From: an uncultured Bacteroidota bacterium
Lineage (GTDB): Bacteria > Bacteroidota > Bacteroidia > JABEUT01
Assembly (NCBI GenBank): GCA_903863935.1
Contig: CAIPDV010000104.1
Span: forward strand, 1-64,000
Direction: 5' to 3'
Length of the DNA: 64,000 bases
This document shows positions 49,778 to 58,530 of this stretch, piece by piece. The notes under the pieces are model-generated. The model made no database searches, was not told where the DNA came from, and saw only the letters and a program-made list of their open reading frames with translations. Each line of letters opens with the position of its first letter. The first letter of the stretch is position 1. The translations under genes and the position numbers were made by a program.

Positions 49778-50263
49778 ATGAAACCATTATTTTTACTCCC
49801 TATTGCATTACTTGCAACAATTGTAGCATGCAACCAATCAAAAGATACCAATACTGCTACTTCAGCAAACACCACAACCACTGCTCCCGCCACTACCCCG
49901 GCAGCGAAAACTAACCCCAACGAGCCTAAGGATAGCGGTGTTTATTTTGTAAACCTGAAAAACTGGGATACGGTGAAATCACCATTCGTTGTGCAAATGG
50001 GTGTAAAAGGAAAGACCGTTGCGCCTATGGGTACCATGGATACTAAAACAGGCCACCACCATTTAATTATTGATGGAAATTATGTTGTAAAAGGCCTTGT
50101 AATTCCGAAAGACGAAACCCACCTTCACTTTGGTAAAGGACAAACCGTTGATACACTTTCATTGAGTCCGGGCTCCCACACGCTTACTTTGCAGTTTGCC
50201 GATGGTGCTCATATGTCATATGGCGATGATTGGCATGCTATGATTACTATCGTTGTAAAATAG
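49778..50263 (+). CDS. DUF4399-like lipoprotein
   Basis: Lipobox 'LLATIVACNQS'; 'GVYFVNLKNWDTVKSPFVVQMGVKG...GHHHLIIDG'. Confidence 0.75.
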   Translation: MKPLFLLPIALLATIVACNQSKDTNTATSANTTTTAPATTPAAKTNPNEPKDSGVYFVNLKNWDTVKSPFVVQMGVKGKTVAPMGTMDTKTGHHHLIIDGNYVVKGLVIPKDETHLHFGKGQTVDTLSLSPGSHTLTLQFADGAHMSYGDDWHAMITIVVK

Positions 50264-50334
50264 TTGAGGACGAATCTTTTTTGTTTTGACTTTTAGGGGA
50301 AGGAAGATTTATCTTCTTTCCCTATCTTCGCGGC

Positions 50335-50787
50335 ATGTTAAAAAATCAGGCTCAAGCCAAACTACTGTTACTCTTAGCTCTTAGTTCTTCACTCTTAGCT
50401 TTCCCCTCTTGTTCCCCAAAAATAAAAATGGGCATCTGGGCAAAAAGACACCAGGATGCTGCAACTGCGCTTGGTAATTGGGCCGCAAGCAATCCTGGGG
50501 ATGCTACGGCTTTATTAAATAGTGACTGTTCGGATCGAAAACAGTTTAAGAAAAAAATAAATGATGCCCTTGCAGGTTCAACCCAACCAGAACAACCTGC
50601 ACAGCAAAGTGGTTATGATGTAAAGCAGCATAATTACCATTATGGCAACGCCCCTTCCAGAGGTAATTCCCGTGATGGATTTGCAGATTGGTGCAAAAAA
50701 CATCCAAAGGCCGCTAAAAGACTTAGAGGCCATGCTAAAGCCCTTTGCAAGGTTGGCCTAGGGATATTAAGTGGGGCTATTAAATAA
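50335..50787 (+). CDS. Lipoprotein hypothetical
   Basis: Signal/lipobox 'LLLALSSSLLAFPSCSPK'. Confidence 0.55.
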   Translation: MLKNQAQAKLLLLLALSSSLLAFPSCSPKIKMGIWAKRHQDAATALGNWAASNPGDATALLNSDCSDRKQFKKKINDALAGSTQPEQPAQQSGYDVKQHNYHYGNAPSRGNSRDGFADWCKKHPKAAKRLRGHAKALCKVGLGILSGAIK

Positions 50788-50792
50788 ATCAG

Positions 50793-50826
50793 ACCTCACC
50801 CTACCTTCTCCAAAAGGAGAGGGAAA
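50793..50826. repeat. Dispersed intergenic repeat CCTCACCCTACCTTCTCCAAAAGGAGAGGGAAAG
   Basis: CCTTCTCC-aaa-GGAGAGGG inverted core; matches a motif I recall from many Bacteroidota intergenic regions. Confidence 0.5.
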
Positions 50827-50876
50827 GTCACTCTACTTTCCATTTATTATAATGAAGCGGGAGTCCCTAAAATAAA

Positions 50877-50902
50877 TTAGTCCCGAGGGCTATCGGGACT
50901 AA
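50877..50902 (-). terminator. Hairpin TTAGTCCCGA-GGGCTA-TCGGGACTAA downstream of the HTH gene
   Basis: 10-bp perfect arms between convergent genes. Confidence 0.7.
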
Positions 50903-50928
50903 TCATTAAAAGTTAATAATTCTGAGAA

Positions 50929-51798
50929 TTAATGAAACCTCTTCTTGCTTTTGCCGGCTCTTGATTTACCCGGGAAATGTTTCCTTAAATGGGAGTGTAA
51001 GGTAACATACTGTAATTTGGATAAATAATTCTTTTGCAGCCAACGGTGCAAGTCAGACAATTTTTCGTTCGGTTTTACCTGAAGACGCTTTTTAATTGCG
51101 TTATGCGTTTCTTCATTAATAATCGTACGGAAAGGGCCTGCCTGACTTTGGCGAACTCTTGCCAAACCACCTTTTTTGTAAAGTTCAAGGCAGTTCATAA
51201 TACGCATGAAAGAACTTCCTGTTTCGCGGGTAATGTCTCCAATACCGTTGATCTTGCGTTCTTTCACCATGATCAAAATCTTGATCCTTGGTTTAATGCG
51301 TGGCAAAGCAAGCTTGTATGCTTCTTTAAGATCGGCAAGCGATTCCTTGATCTGAGGTAGTTGGTTTAATCTCAGTTCGCGGATCTCTTCGCCGAAATCT
51401 TTACGGGCATACTTGTAAAGTGTGGGCAAACTCACTTTCAAGCCATGCTTCTTCTGCAACCACTTGTGCAGTTCTTTATAGCTGGTAGGGTCACCACTTT
51501 TTAATCTTGTTTCAAGATCGTGGCGAACTTTGTCCGGCCATAAAAACCTTCTGTGGCCTTTGTCCTGAAGTTGCATGAGGGCTTTAAGTCCTCCCTTGTC
51601 ATACAATTCGCTCCATTTAAGAATAGAACTGTAGCTGGCTCCGGATGCTTTGGCTATATTAATTCTCGTGGCCCTGCGCTCTTTTTTGAGTGCTAATAAC
51701 ATTCTTATCCTGGGCTTCAGATAAGGCTTCACGTCCTTAAGTAAAGACTTAAGTTGAGGAAGCTGTTCGGTTACTTTGGTTTCTATTAGTTTTGTCAT
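50929..51798 (-). CDS. Two tandem transposase-type HTH modules without a DDE catalytic domain
   Basis: Module 1 'YLKPRIRMLLALKKERRATRINIAKASGASYSSILKWSELYDKGGLKALM...ELHKWLQKKHGLKVSLPTLYKYARKDFG' and module 2 'RIKPRIKILIMVKERKINGIGDITRETGSSFMRIMNCLELYKKGGLARV...DLHRWLQKNYLSKLQYVTLHSHLRKHFP'. Confidence 0.75.
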   Translation of the reverse strand: MTKLIETKVTEQLPQLKSLLKDVKPYLKPRIRMLLALKKERRATRINIAKASGASYSSILKWSELYDKGGLKALMQLQDKGHRRFLWPDKVRHDLETRLKSGDPTSYKELHKWLQKKHGLKVSLPTLYKYARKDFGEEIRELRLNQLPQIKESLADLKEAYKLALPRIKPRIKILIMVKERKINGIGDITRETGSSFMRIMNCLELYKKGGLARVRQSQAGPFRTIINEETHNAIKKRLQVKPNEKLSDLHRWLQKNYLSKLQYVTLHSHLRKHFPGKSRAGKSKKRFH

Positions 51799-51803
51799 GA
51801 TGC

Positions 51804-51834
51804 AATATTAGTACTTATTAATTTAATATTAGTA
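51804..51834. promoter_or_regulatory. Direct repeat AATATTAGTA x2, 21 bp apart, in the leader of the HTH gene
   Basis: Copies at 51804-51813 and 51825-51834. Confidence 0.45.
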
Positions 51835-51953
51835 TACTTACATCACATTTTTAACATGGCTTAACAAAAAAAAATAATTCATCTTTGTCATTTATTGCTC
51901 ATATCCAATTCAAAACACATTATATCAGAAAAAAATATTTTTTTAATTTTTTT

Positions 51954-51961
51954 TATCTTTG
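51954..51961 (+). promoter_or_regulatory. -7 element TATCTTTG
   Basis: TAnnTTTG, 13 nt before the ATG at 51975. Confidence 0.55.
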
Positions 51962-51974
51962 CGCAAACAATAAA

Positions 51975-52814
51975 ATGAAACATCTTTTTCTTTATTTATT
52001 CACTGTTTTAGCCATTTTCAAAGCCGAACCCGTTTATTCGCAAGACGTAAGCAGGTTTTCTTCCGATAAAAATAAATTTTCGGTTGGATTTGAACTTAGC
52101 GGATCATTTCCTGCGGGAAGTTTTACAAATGTAACTATCAAATTACCTTGTAATTCATCTGTTAATGTTGCATCCGCTTTTGAGCTAACCTTAGGGTATA
52201 AAATAAATTCAAAATTCGGTGGAGTGATTGTACTTTCTGAAGGTTTTTTTCCTATGGATCCTTCAAGTTCAGGTGTTTCCCAGCTACTAAATGACCATCC
52301 CGGTGTGTATCAAAGTGCCGCAGTTTTTAAGAGTGGTCAATTGATTTCTCAGGCAATTATGGTGGGTGGATATTATAATTACCCTTTAAGCAAAAATGGT
52401 AAAATCTATTCAAAAACACGTTTGATGGCAGGCCTTATTGCATGCAGTATTCCCGAAATTGAAGTTGTTGGACAGCGTGCCCAGGGCCCTGTTGATATAA
52501 ATGGCAACAGCATTGATACTACAGAGTCTTGGGATTCTCCAAAAATATATGCCTACGCTCCATCTATTAGGGTTGATGAAGGTGTTTATTATGTTCTTAA
52601 TAAAAGTCTTGAGTTTTTCATCAATCTGCATTTTCAGGTTAGCAGCCTTACATATTCCAACGTAACAGTTAATTCAAATCTTTTAGTTACAAGCACTAAT
52701 AGCTCAACAGGCAACTCAACAACCCTGGCAAATGACAATCACCTTTCAGTTGTAAACCCTACTATAATTTATCAGGCAATAAGTCTCGGGCTAGGTTGCG
52801 AGTTCAGGTTTTAA
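51975..52814 (+). CDS. Outer-membrane beta-barrel-like protein (ORF track start 51885; likely start 51975)
   Basis: Signal peptide MKHLFLYLFTVLAIFKAEPVYSQ begins at 51975; C-terminal 'ISLGLGCEFRF'. The upstream 30 codons contain the promoter. Confidence 0.7.
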   Translation: MKHLFLYLFTVLAIFKAEPVYSQDVSRFSSDKNKFSVGFELSGSFPAGSFTNVTIKLPCNSSVNVASAFELTLGYKINSKFGGVIVLSEGFFPMDPSSSGVSQLLNDHPGVYQSAAVFKSGQLISQAIMVGGYYNYPLSKNGKIYSKTRLMAGLIACSIPEIEVVGQRAQGPVDINGNSIDTTESWDSPKIYAYAPSIRVDEGVYYVLNKSLEFFINLHFQVSSLTYSNVTVNSNLLVTSTNSSTGNSTTLANDNHLSVVNPTIIYQAISLGLGCEFRF

Positions 52815-52822
52815 TTAAACGA

Positions 52823-54364
52823 TTACTCTAAAATTATTTTTCCACTTTTAATCGCAGTATTCTTGCCAATTATTTTATAAAAATACATACCCCTCGATAA
52901 ATCAGAAGTATTAATAGTAACTTGGTATGGGAATAATTGAAAATTTCTAACTTCCTGACCCAATTCATTATACAATACAACGTGATAATCCTTCATGCTT
53001 TCACTAGATGTAGTTTTAAATACGACCTCATCCTTTGCCGGATTAGGATACACCACAATTGATAGTCCTTGGTTGGATACCTCATCTATCGCATTTGGAA
53101 CTTTATAGCAAATATCTAATTTGGGGCGTATGGTAGAGTCTGCATTTAAAGAAGAACCAAAAACCAGGCTTTGATAATATACTGTTTCATTTTGTTGCAA
53201 TAATTCAAACCCATAATTATTTCCGCTGGTCATTATATCCTTTATTAATTGAGTAACATTTAAAACATAGTTTTCTGAAGTGCTTGTGCTTTGAGCTAAT
53301 ACAACTTGATTAGTTGTTGTAGTTGTAGGTTGGGTATTCCAGGAAATAGTATTATATGTCCATGGGGTCGTTATTCGCTGTAACCACCCTGCATTATTTG
53401 TGCCATAAGTTGGCTGACCTGAAATACCAATGGTTGCATTATTATCAGCATAAAGTGACAATGTAGCATTTGTAATTGTTGCATTACTAGGAATTGAAGA
53501 TATATCAAATTTAATAAACCCCCTATCCAAGCAAAGAGGGCCTGAACAAGTCCAGGTCGCACTGTAAAATAAATTTACAGCCGACCCCATAATTGTTGGA
53601 TTTTGAGTTCCAAGTACTGTTCCATTCGTATCATATGGTCTAAGACTAATACAATTTGAATCACCAGGTGTAACATCAACAACATAGCAAATTTGAATTT
53701 TGGGATGAATATTCGTGTCCGAATTATTGCAAGACCCAAAAATCAAACTTTGGTAAGCGGTTGATTCATTTTGTTGTAAAATCTCAAAACCATAGTTATT
53801 TCCACTGGTTAAAATGTCCTTTGTAAGTTGAGTAATATCCAACGTATAATCTTCTGTAGTATTTATGCTTTGCGGCAAAGAAACCTGATTAGCAGTTGTT
53901 GTTGAGGGTTGGGTAGCCCAGGTAACAGAATTTACAGACCAATTAGAAGTTACGCGTTGCAGCCAGCCAGCATTGTTTGTTCCATAAGTTGGCTGTCCGG
54001 TAATCCCTTCAGACGCATTGTTATCAGTATAAAGATATAAGTTTGCACTTAAAATGGTGGCAGATAATGGAATAGAAGATAAATCAAAACGAATAAGTCC
54101 TCTGTCAAGACATGGATTACCACATGTCCATGTTGCGCTATAATAATCTACCGATGTCCCAAAATTAGCAGTTGTATTCTGACTACTGATTTCTGCATCA
54201 ATATCATTACCTAATGCAGCAGATGGGCGCATAGTTATACAAATAGTATCTTTTTTTGCTTTAACCTCTCCACATAAAAATGTTGCTATAATGCAAAATA
54301 TGCCAAGTAATCTGTTTTTCATAATATTATTTTTTATTTTGAATGCCAAATTAAAATAAAACAA
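52823..54364 (-). CDS. Secreted protein with two tandem DNRLRE-type domains and T9SS C-terminal sorting domain (likely start at MKNRLLG)
   Basis: Duplicated '...YSATWTC...CLDRG.I.FD.SSIP...I..A.L.LY.DNNA' modules; C-terminal 'VVYPNPAKDEVVFKTTSSE...GMYFYKIIGKNTAIKSGKIILE'. Confidence 0.8.
   Translation of the reverse strand: MFYFNLAFKIKNNIMKNRLLGIFCIIATFLCGEVKAKKDTICITMRPSAALGNDIDAEISSQNTTANFGTSVDYYSATWTCGNPCLDRGLIRFDLSSIPLSATILSANLYLYTDNNASEGITGQPTYGTNNAGWLQRVTSNWSVNSVTWATQPSTTTANQVSLPQSINTTEDYTLDITQLTKDILTSGNNYGFEILQQNESTAYQSLIFGSCNNSDTNIHPKIQICYVVDVTPGDSNCISLRPYDTNGTVLGTQNPTIMGSAVNLFYSATWTCSGPLCLDRGFIKFDISSIPSNATITNATLSLYADNNATIGISGQPTYGTNNAGWLQRITTPWTYNTISWNTQPTTTTTNQVVLAQSTSTSENYVLNVTQLIKDIMTSGNNYGFELLQQNETVYYQSLVFGSSLNADSTIRPKLDICYKVPNAIDEVSNQGLSIVVYPNPAKDEVVFKTTSSESMKDYHVVLYNELGQEVRNFQLFPYQVTINTSDLSRGMYFYKIIGKNTAIKSGKIILE
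53100..54240 (-). repeat. Tandem intragenic duplication (about 570-bp units) encoding two DNRLRE-type modules
   Basis: Shared QPTYGTNNAGWLQR and SGNNYGFE(I/L)LQQNE blocks. Confidence 0.8.
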
Positions 54365-54486
54365 TATACCAATAACTATAAACTTAGCGGTTGGTAGCTT
54401 TTATTTATTAATTGGTAAGTTTTAACGGGTAAATGGTAAATTTTTTAATTGCTTTATAGCCTTAAAAACTATGAAAGGGAGTGATC

Positions 54487-55698
54487 TTATAACCCCATCT
54501 TCTTTCTCAACTCAGCAGGTATTGCATTTTTATTAACCATAATTGCGGTGGTTTTGTATCTGAAATACGAAGCTGAACAATAAAAATATCCCTTACAATA
54601 GTTTGAAGTTCCCCATGAATTTTTCACAATATAATATGGAGTTCCAAGCTGGTCTTTAGCCATGCCGGTTATTTGCATGCCATGATCATCGGTGGTGCTT
54701 AGGTTATCAAAAGCTTTTTGGCGAAGTGTATCGGTAATTTCTTTTTGTGGCACCGGATTTGTAAATATTGAATCCCTTGCCTTTGCTGTCATAGCTATTG
54801 TTTCCGACTGAGGCATAATTGCAATACTATAGTTTTTAACTCCGAATCCGGGCTCACTTACATCAGCACCCCATTCTACCGTATATCCATTTTGAATTGC
54901 ATTGTCGGTAATTTGTTGAAGTTCATTAAGCGGCACGTTATAAACCTGGGAGCCCGACCAATTATCTGGAACTTCTAAAGCAAACTTTGAATAGTATGGA
55001 TGGTGTGTAAAAGAAGTTACTTCAACATAATCATCAGGATTTATTCCCAACGATTTGGCAAACGATTGCGGAGTGTAGGTTTTCCCCTTATATTCAAATT
55101 GGGTTGGCGTTGCACCCATGTATCCATCAAGTGCTCCTTGATATGCTTTAAACCAGTTAGGGCTCAGCTTTCCATCATGAAGTTTATTAACTTCATCAAG
55201 CATTGCTTTTAAAACATTATCCATTTCTCCCATCACCGGTAGGGAATCGCCTTTTGGCAAGCCGGAATATGCCTCGGCGGGAACAATACCAAAATCGCGT
55301 ACAGCATTTATCACATCATGCGGCTCTCCACCCTCGCCAAACTGCGCATGACCCTGATAGCGGACATAGTTTCTCGCTTTTTCCAGGTACATGTTATGGA
55401 CTACATACATTTCTGAAAGTTGAATGGCACCTTTCCCCATGCGCATTAACTCCGACTCTAAAAAAGATTGGGTGGAAAAACACCAGCAGGTTCCTGATCT
55501 GTTTTGGTTCTTCACACTTAAAGCCCCATTGTCTTTTATAATGGTGAACTGGTATTTACTGCCTTCTTTATTAGTAAGAGGAATATCAGGCGTGTTTTGA
55601 GTTGTGTTATTTAACGGTGCTGCTTTGTCTTGTGCTATTAAGGCATTACAAGTTGCCAAGCCAAATACAAAAAGTATAGCGTGTCTTTTTAAAATCAT
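54487..55698 (-). CDS. C1 family peptidase (bleomycin hydrolase/aminopeptidase C-like)
   Basis: 'NQNRSGTCWCFSTQSFLESELMRMG', 'DDHGMQITGMAKDQLGTPYYIVKNSWG'. Confidence 0.92.
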   Translation of the reverse strand: MILKRHAILFVFGLATCNALIAQDKAAPLNNTTQNTPDIPLTNKEGSKYQFTIIKDNGALSVKNQNRSGTCWCFSTQSFLESELMRMGKGAIQLSEMYVVHNMYLEKARNYVRYQGHAQFGEGGEPHDVINAVRDFGIVPAEAYSGLPKGDSLPVMGEMDNVLKAMLDEVNKLHDGKLSPNWFKAYQGALDGYMGATPTQFEYKGKTYTPQSFAKSLGINPDDYVEVTSFTHHPYYSKFALEVPDNWSGSQVYNVPLNELQQITDNAIQNGYTVEWGADVSEPGFGVKNYSIAIMPQSETIAMTAKARDSIFTNPVPQKEITDTLRQKAFDNLSTTDDHGMQITGMAKDQLGTPYYIVKNSWGTSNYCKGYFYCSASYFRYKTTAIMVNKNAIPAELRKKMGL

Positions 55699-55719
55699 GA
55701 TAAATAATTTTTATAATAA

Positions 55720-57660
55720 TTATAGTGTAATAAATAAAGCTTTATGTCCTTTCTTCTTTTTGTCTATGAAGTTTCTGGCGGCCGTAAGTATATCATCGGT
55801 GCTATACCCGCATTCTTTATATAGTTCCTGTTGGGTTCCATGTTCTATTACTTTGTCAGGTATTCCAAGCCTTATAACTGTGGCATTGTAATTATTATCG
55901 GCCATAAACTCCAGGATTGCACTACCCATACCACCCATCAGGCAGCCATCTTCGACTGTAATTACTTTATTGAAATTTTTAAATACTTCATGCAGCATTT
56001 CTTCGTCAATCGGTTTCACAAAACGCATATCATAATGTGCTGCGCTTATGCCTTCATTCTCCAACGTTTTGCATGCATCAAGGGCAAAATTGCCAGGGTG
56101 TCCGATTGTTAAAATAGCGAGATCGGATCCATCTTTTATTTTCCTTCCTTTTCCAATTTGTATTTCAGTGAAAGGTTGTTTCCAGTCAATAATGGCACCA
56201 TTTCCACGTGGATAACGAATTGAAAATGGATTTGTAATTTTATCGAGTTGGGCTGTATACATCAGGTTCCTCAGTTCAATTTCATTCATAGGAGCTGAAA
56301 CAATCATATTCGGGATACATCTGAAATATGCTAAATCAAAATTACCGTGGTGTGTTGGCCCATCTGAACCGGCAACCCCTCCTCTATCCAGGCAAAAAAC
56401 AACTTTCAGGTTTTGAATAGCCACGTCATGTATCACCTGATCATAGGCCCGCTGCATGAATGAAGAATAGATATTACAAAAAGGAATTAGTCCTCTAGTA
56501 GCAAGTCCCGCAGAGAAAGTAACTGCATGTTGTTCTGCAATGCCTACATCGAATGCCCTATCAGGCATGGCTTTCATCATAATATTCAATGATGAGCCCG
56601 ACGCCATTGCTGGCGTAATACCCATTATCTTGTCATTTTTCTCAGCCAATTCAACCAGAGTAATTCCAAACACATCCTGGTACTTGGGTGGTTGCGGTTT
56701 AGTGGATGAAGATTTAACAAGTTCTCCCGTATCCTTATTAAATGTACCTGGCGAGTGCCAGAGCGTCTGATCGCCTTCTTCCGAAAATTTATATCCTTTA
56801 CCTTTTAATGTGAGAACGTGCAATATTTTAGGTCCGGGGATTTTTTTGAGATCATTTAAAACCTTTGCGAGATGAACCACATCATGCCCGTCAACCGGCC
56901 CGAAATAGCGGAAATGCAACGACTCGAAAACATTACTCTGATTGAGCAACGATGTTTTAACCGCATTTTCAATCTTGGCAACTATGTCCTGGGCATTTGG
57001 TCCGAATTTGCTGACTTTACCCAACAAGCGCCACACCTCATCCTTAACTTTATTGTAAGTGGGTGATGTAGTCATGTTGGTTAGATACTCACGCAATGCG
57101 CCTACGTTCGGGTCAATTGACATACAGTTGTCATTCAACACTACTAAAATGTCAGCTTTAGATGTTCCGGCATTATTCAATCCTTCAAAAGCAAGTCCGG
57201 CGGTCATGGCACCATCTCCAATAACTGCTATATGTTTGCGGTCAAATTCTTTTTTGTATTTGGAGGCGACAGCCATTCCAAGTCCCGCTGAAATAGATGT
57301 TGAAGTATGCCCTACTCCAAATGAATCATATTCACTTTCGTGGCGATTAGGAAACCCACTAATGCCTTTATAGAGGCGGTTTGTATGAAATGCTTTTCTT
57401 CTTCCGGTAAGTATTTTATGCCCGTAAGCCTGATGACCTGTGTCCCACACCAATTGGTCATAAGGAGTATTGAAAATATAATGCAATGCTACAGTAAGTT
57501 CTACTACCCCCAGGCTACCGCCGAAGTGTCCGCCTTTTTCCGATACAAGGTCAATGATAAACTGGCGCAATTCTGCACATACAGTAGGTAAATCCTCGTA
57601 CTTCAGTTTTCTGAGGTCGGCAGGATATTCTATTTGATTGAGGAATTTATTCTCTCCCAT
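55720..57660 (-). CDS. dxs: 1-deoxy-D-xylulose-5-phosphate synthase
   Basis: 'GHFGGSLGVVELTVALHYIFNTPYDQLVWDTGHQAYGHKILTGRR', 'GDGAMTAGLAFEGLNN', 'DVGIAEQHAVTFSAGLA'. Confidence 0.97.
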   Translation of the reverse strand: MGENKFLNQIEYPADLRKLKYEDLPTVCAELRQFIIDLVSEKGGHFGGSLGVVELTVALHYIFNTPYDQLVWDTGHQAYGHKILTGRRKAFHTNRLYKGISGFPNRHESEYDSFGVGHTSTSISAGLGMAVASKYKKEFDRKHIAVIGDGAMTAGLAFEGLNNAGTSKADILVVLNDNCMSIDPNVGALREYLTNMTTSPTYNKVKDEVWRLLGKVSKFGPNAQDIVAKIENAVKTSLLNQSNVFESLHFRYFGPVDGHDVVHLAKVLNDLKKIPGPKILHVLTLKGKGYKFSEEGDQTLWHSPGTFNKDTGELVKSSSTKPQPPKYQDVFGITLVELAEKNDKIMGITPAMASGSSLNIMMKAMPDRAFDVGIAEQHAVTFSAGLATRGLIPFCNIYSSFMQRAYDQVIHDVAIQNLKVVFCLDRGGVAGSDGPTHHGNFDLAYFRCIPNMIVSAPMNEIELRNLMYTAQLDKITNPFSIRYPRGNGAIIDWKQPFTEIQIGKGRKIKDGSDLAILTIGHPGNFALDACKTLENEGISAAHYDMRFVKPIDEEMLHEVFKNFNKVITVEDGCLMGGMGSAILEFMADNNYNATVIRLGIPDKVIEHGTQQELYKECGYSTDDILTAARNFIDKKKKGHKALFITL

Positions 57661-57691
57661 TTAAGGTAGTTGCGAGCTTTGGTTATCTGCG

Positions 57692-57699
57692 CAAATATA
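57692..57699 (-). promoter_or_regulatory. -7 element TATATTTG for dxs
   Basis: CAAATATA on plus. Confidence 0.5.
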
Positions 57700-57816
57700 G
57701 AACAAATAACCCCATTTTTGGGTGGAAATTGTTTACACATTATTAACCAGTCTGTTTAACTGCCGAATTCGGGCTATGGTAAAGGAAATGAGATGGATGT
57801 TAAAGTGTGTTAATCA

Positions 57817-57868
57817 CTATTTCCCCTTCCCCACTTCCCCCATTGCCGGTCCACGCACCATCAAGGAT
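57817..57868 (-). pseudogene. Putative remnant/duplicate of a pafA-type gene 3' end
   Basis: Minus strand encodes ...GPAMGEVGKGK*, compared with ...GQAMGEVGKK* at the end of the 58531-60183 CDS; imperfect nucleotide similarity over about 50 bp. Confidence 0.5.
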
Positions 57869-57872
57869 AGTA

Positions 57873-58148
57873 TTATATAACAGACTCTTTTCTCTTATTC
57901 GCCTTTTTAGCGTCCTTTTCGAGCAAAAACAAATGTTCCCCCAAAAAATCCATTTCGTCATCACCCCAAATTAATAATCCGTTTTCGGCTCTCACTTTTT
58001 TAAACAAACTCAAGTTTTTGAATTTGGTAAACATTGGATTAGTTTCCTCAAAAAGAAAGTCTTTGAAATTAAAATCTTTTATCAGCCCGTTTTTAAAAGC
58101 GACTTGGAGGATGTAGTTTCTTATATATTTGACACCTATTATATACAT
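57873..58148 (-). CDS. DUF2442-like protein
   Basis: 'VKYIRNYILQVAFKNGLIKDFNFKDFL...GLLIWGDDEMDFLGEHLF' resembles DUF2442; adjacent to a DUF4160-like gene. Confidence 0.75.
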   Translation of the reverse strand: MYIIGVKYIRNYILQVAFKNGLIKDFNFKDFLFEETNPMFTKFKNLSLFKKVRAENGLLIWGDDEMDFLGEHLFLLEKDAKKANKRKESVI

Positions 58149-58149
58149 A

Positions 58150-58458
58150 TCAAACTATTTTAGTAATTATCTTTTTGTTTTTACTCATTTTTCTATGCAC
58201 AACATCAATAAAATCGTTCGCCATCTCATCTTTATAACGTTCCACCAGTTTCTTTAAATCCTTTACTAGTGCTGGACCAAAAGGTTTAAACCCTTTGAGT
58301 TTTTTGTATTCTACTTTAACAACTTTACCTTCCATCATTGTAAAAACAATACGCACTCCAAAATCACTTCCTGAGAATGCATGAACATGCACCGGTTCGT
58401 GATCTTTAGGGAAAACCCTTATCTTAATACTCTTATAACTGAATATTGTTGGTGCCAT
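58150..58458 (-). CDS. DUF4160-like protein
   Basis: 'APTIFSYKSIKIRVFPKDHEPVHVHAFSG' with the HEPVHVHA motif. Confidence 0.85.
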   Translation of the reverse strand: MAPTIFSYKSIKIRVFPKDHEPVHVHAFSGSDFGVRIVFTMMEGKVVKVEYKKLKGFKPFGPALVKDLKKLVERYKDEMANDFIDVVHRKMSKNKKIITKIV

Positions 58459-58463
58459 AAACG

Positions 58464-58471
58464 CAAATTTA
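58464..58471 (-). promoter_or_regulatory. -7 element TAAATTTG, 5 nt from the DUF4160-like start codon
   Basis: CAAATTTA on plus. Confidence 0.45.
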
Positions 58472-58509
58472 CGAAATTGTTTGTCAATTCTACTTCAATA
58501 AAAACCTTA

Positions 58510-58530
58510 ATTCAAAATCAACATCCAACA
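58510..58530. repeat. Heptamer-like words ATTCAAA/ATCAAC/ATCCAAC at the pafA-proximal edge of the DUF4160/DUF2442 block
   Basis: Similar words to the 15390-15417 array. Confidence 0.5.

Noticed and set aside
50929-51798. Intact insertion sequence
   Set aside because: No DDE catalytic domain, no evident terminal inverted repeats or target-site duplication around the gene.
51885-51974. N-terminal 30-codon extension of the outer-membrane-like protein
   Set aside because: Contains the TATCTTTG promoter element; the signal peptide begins at 51975.
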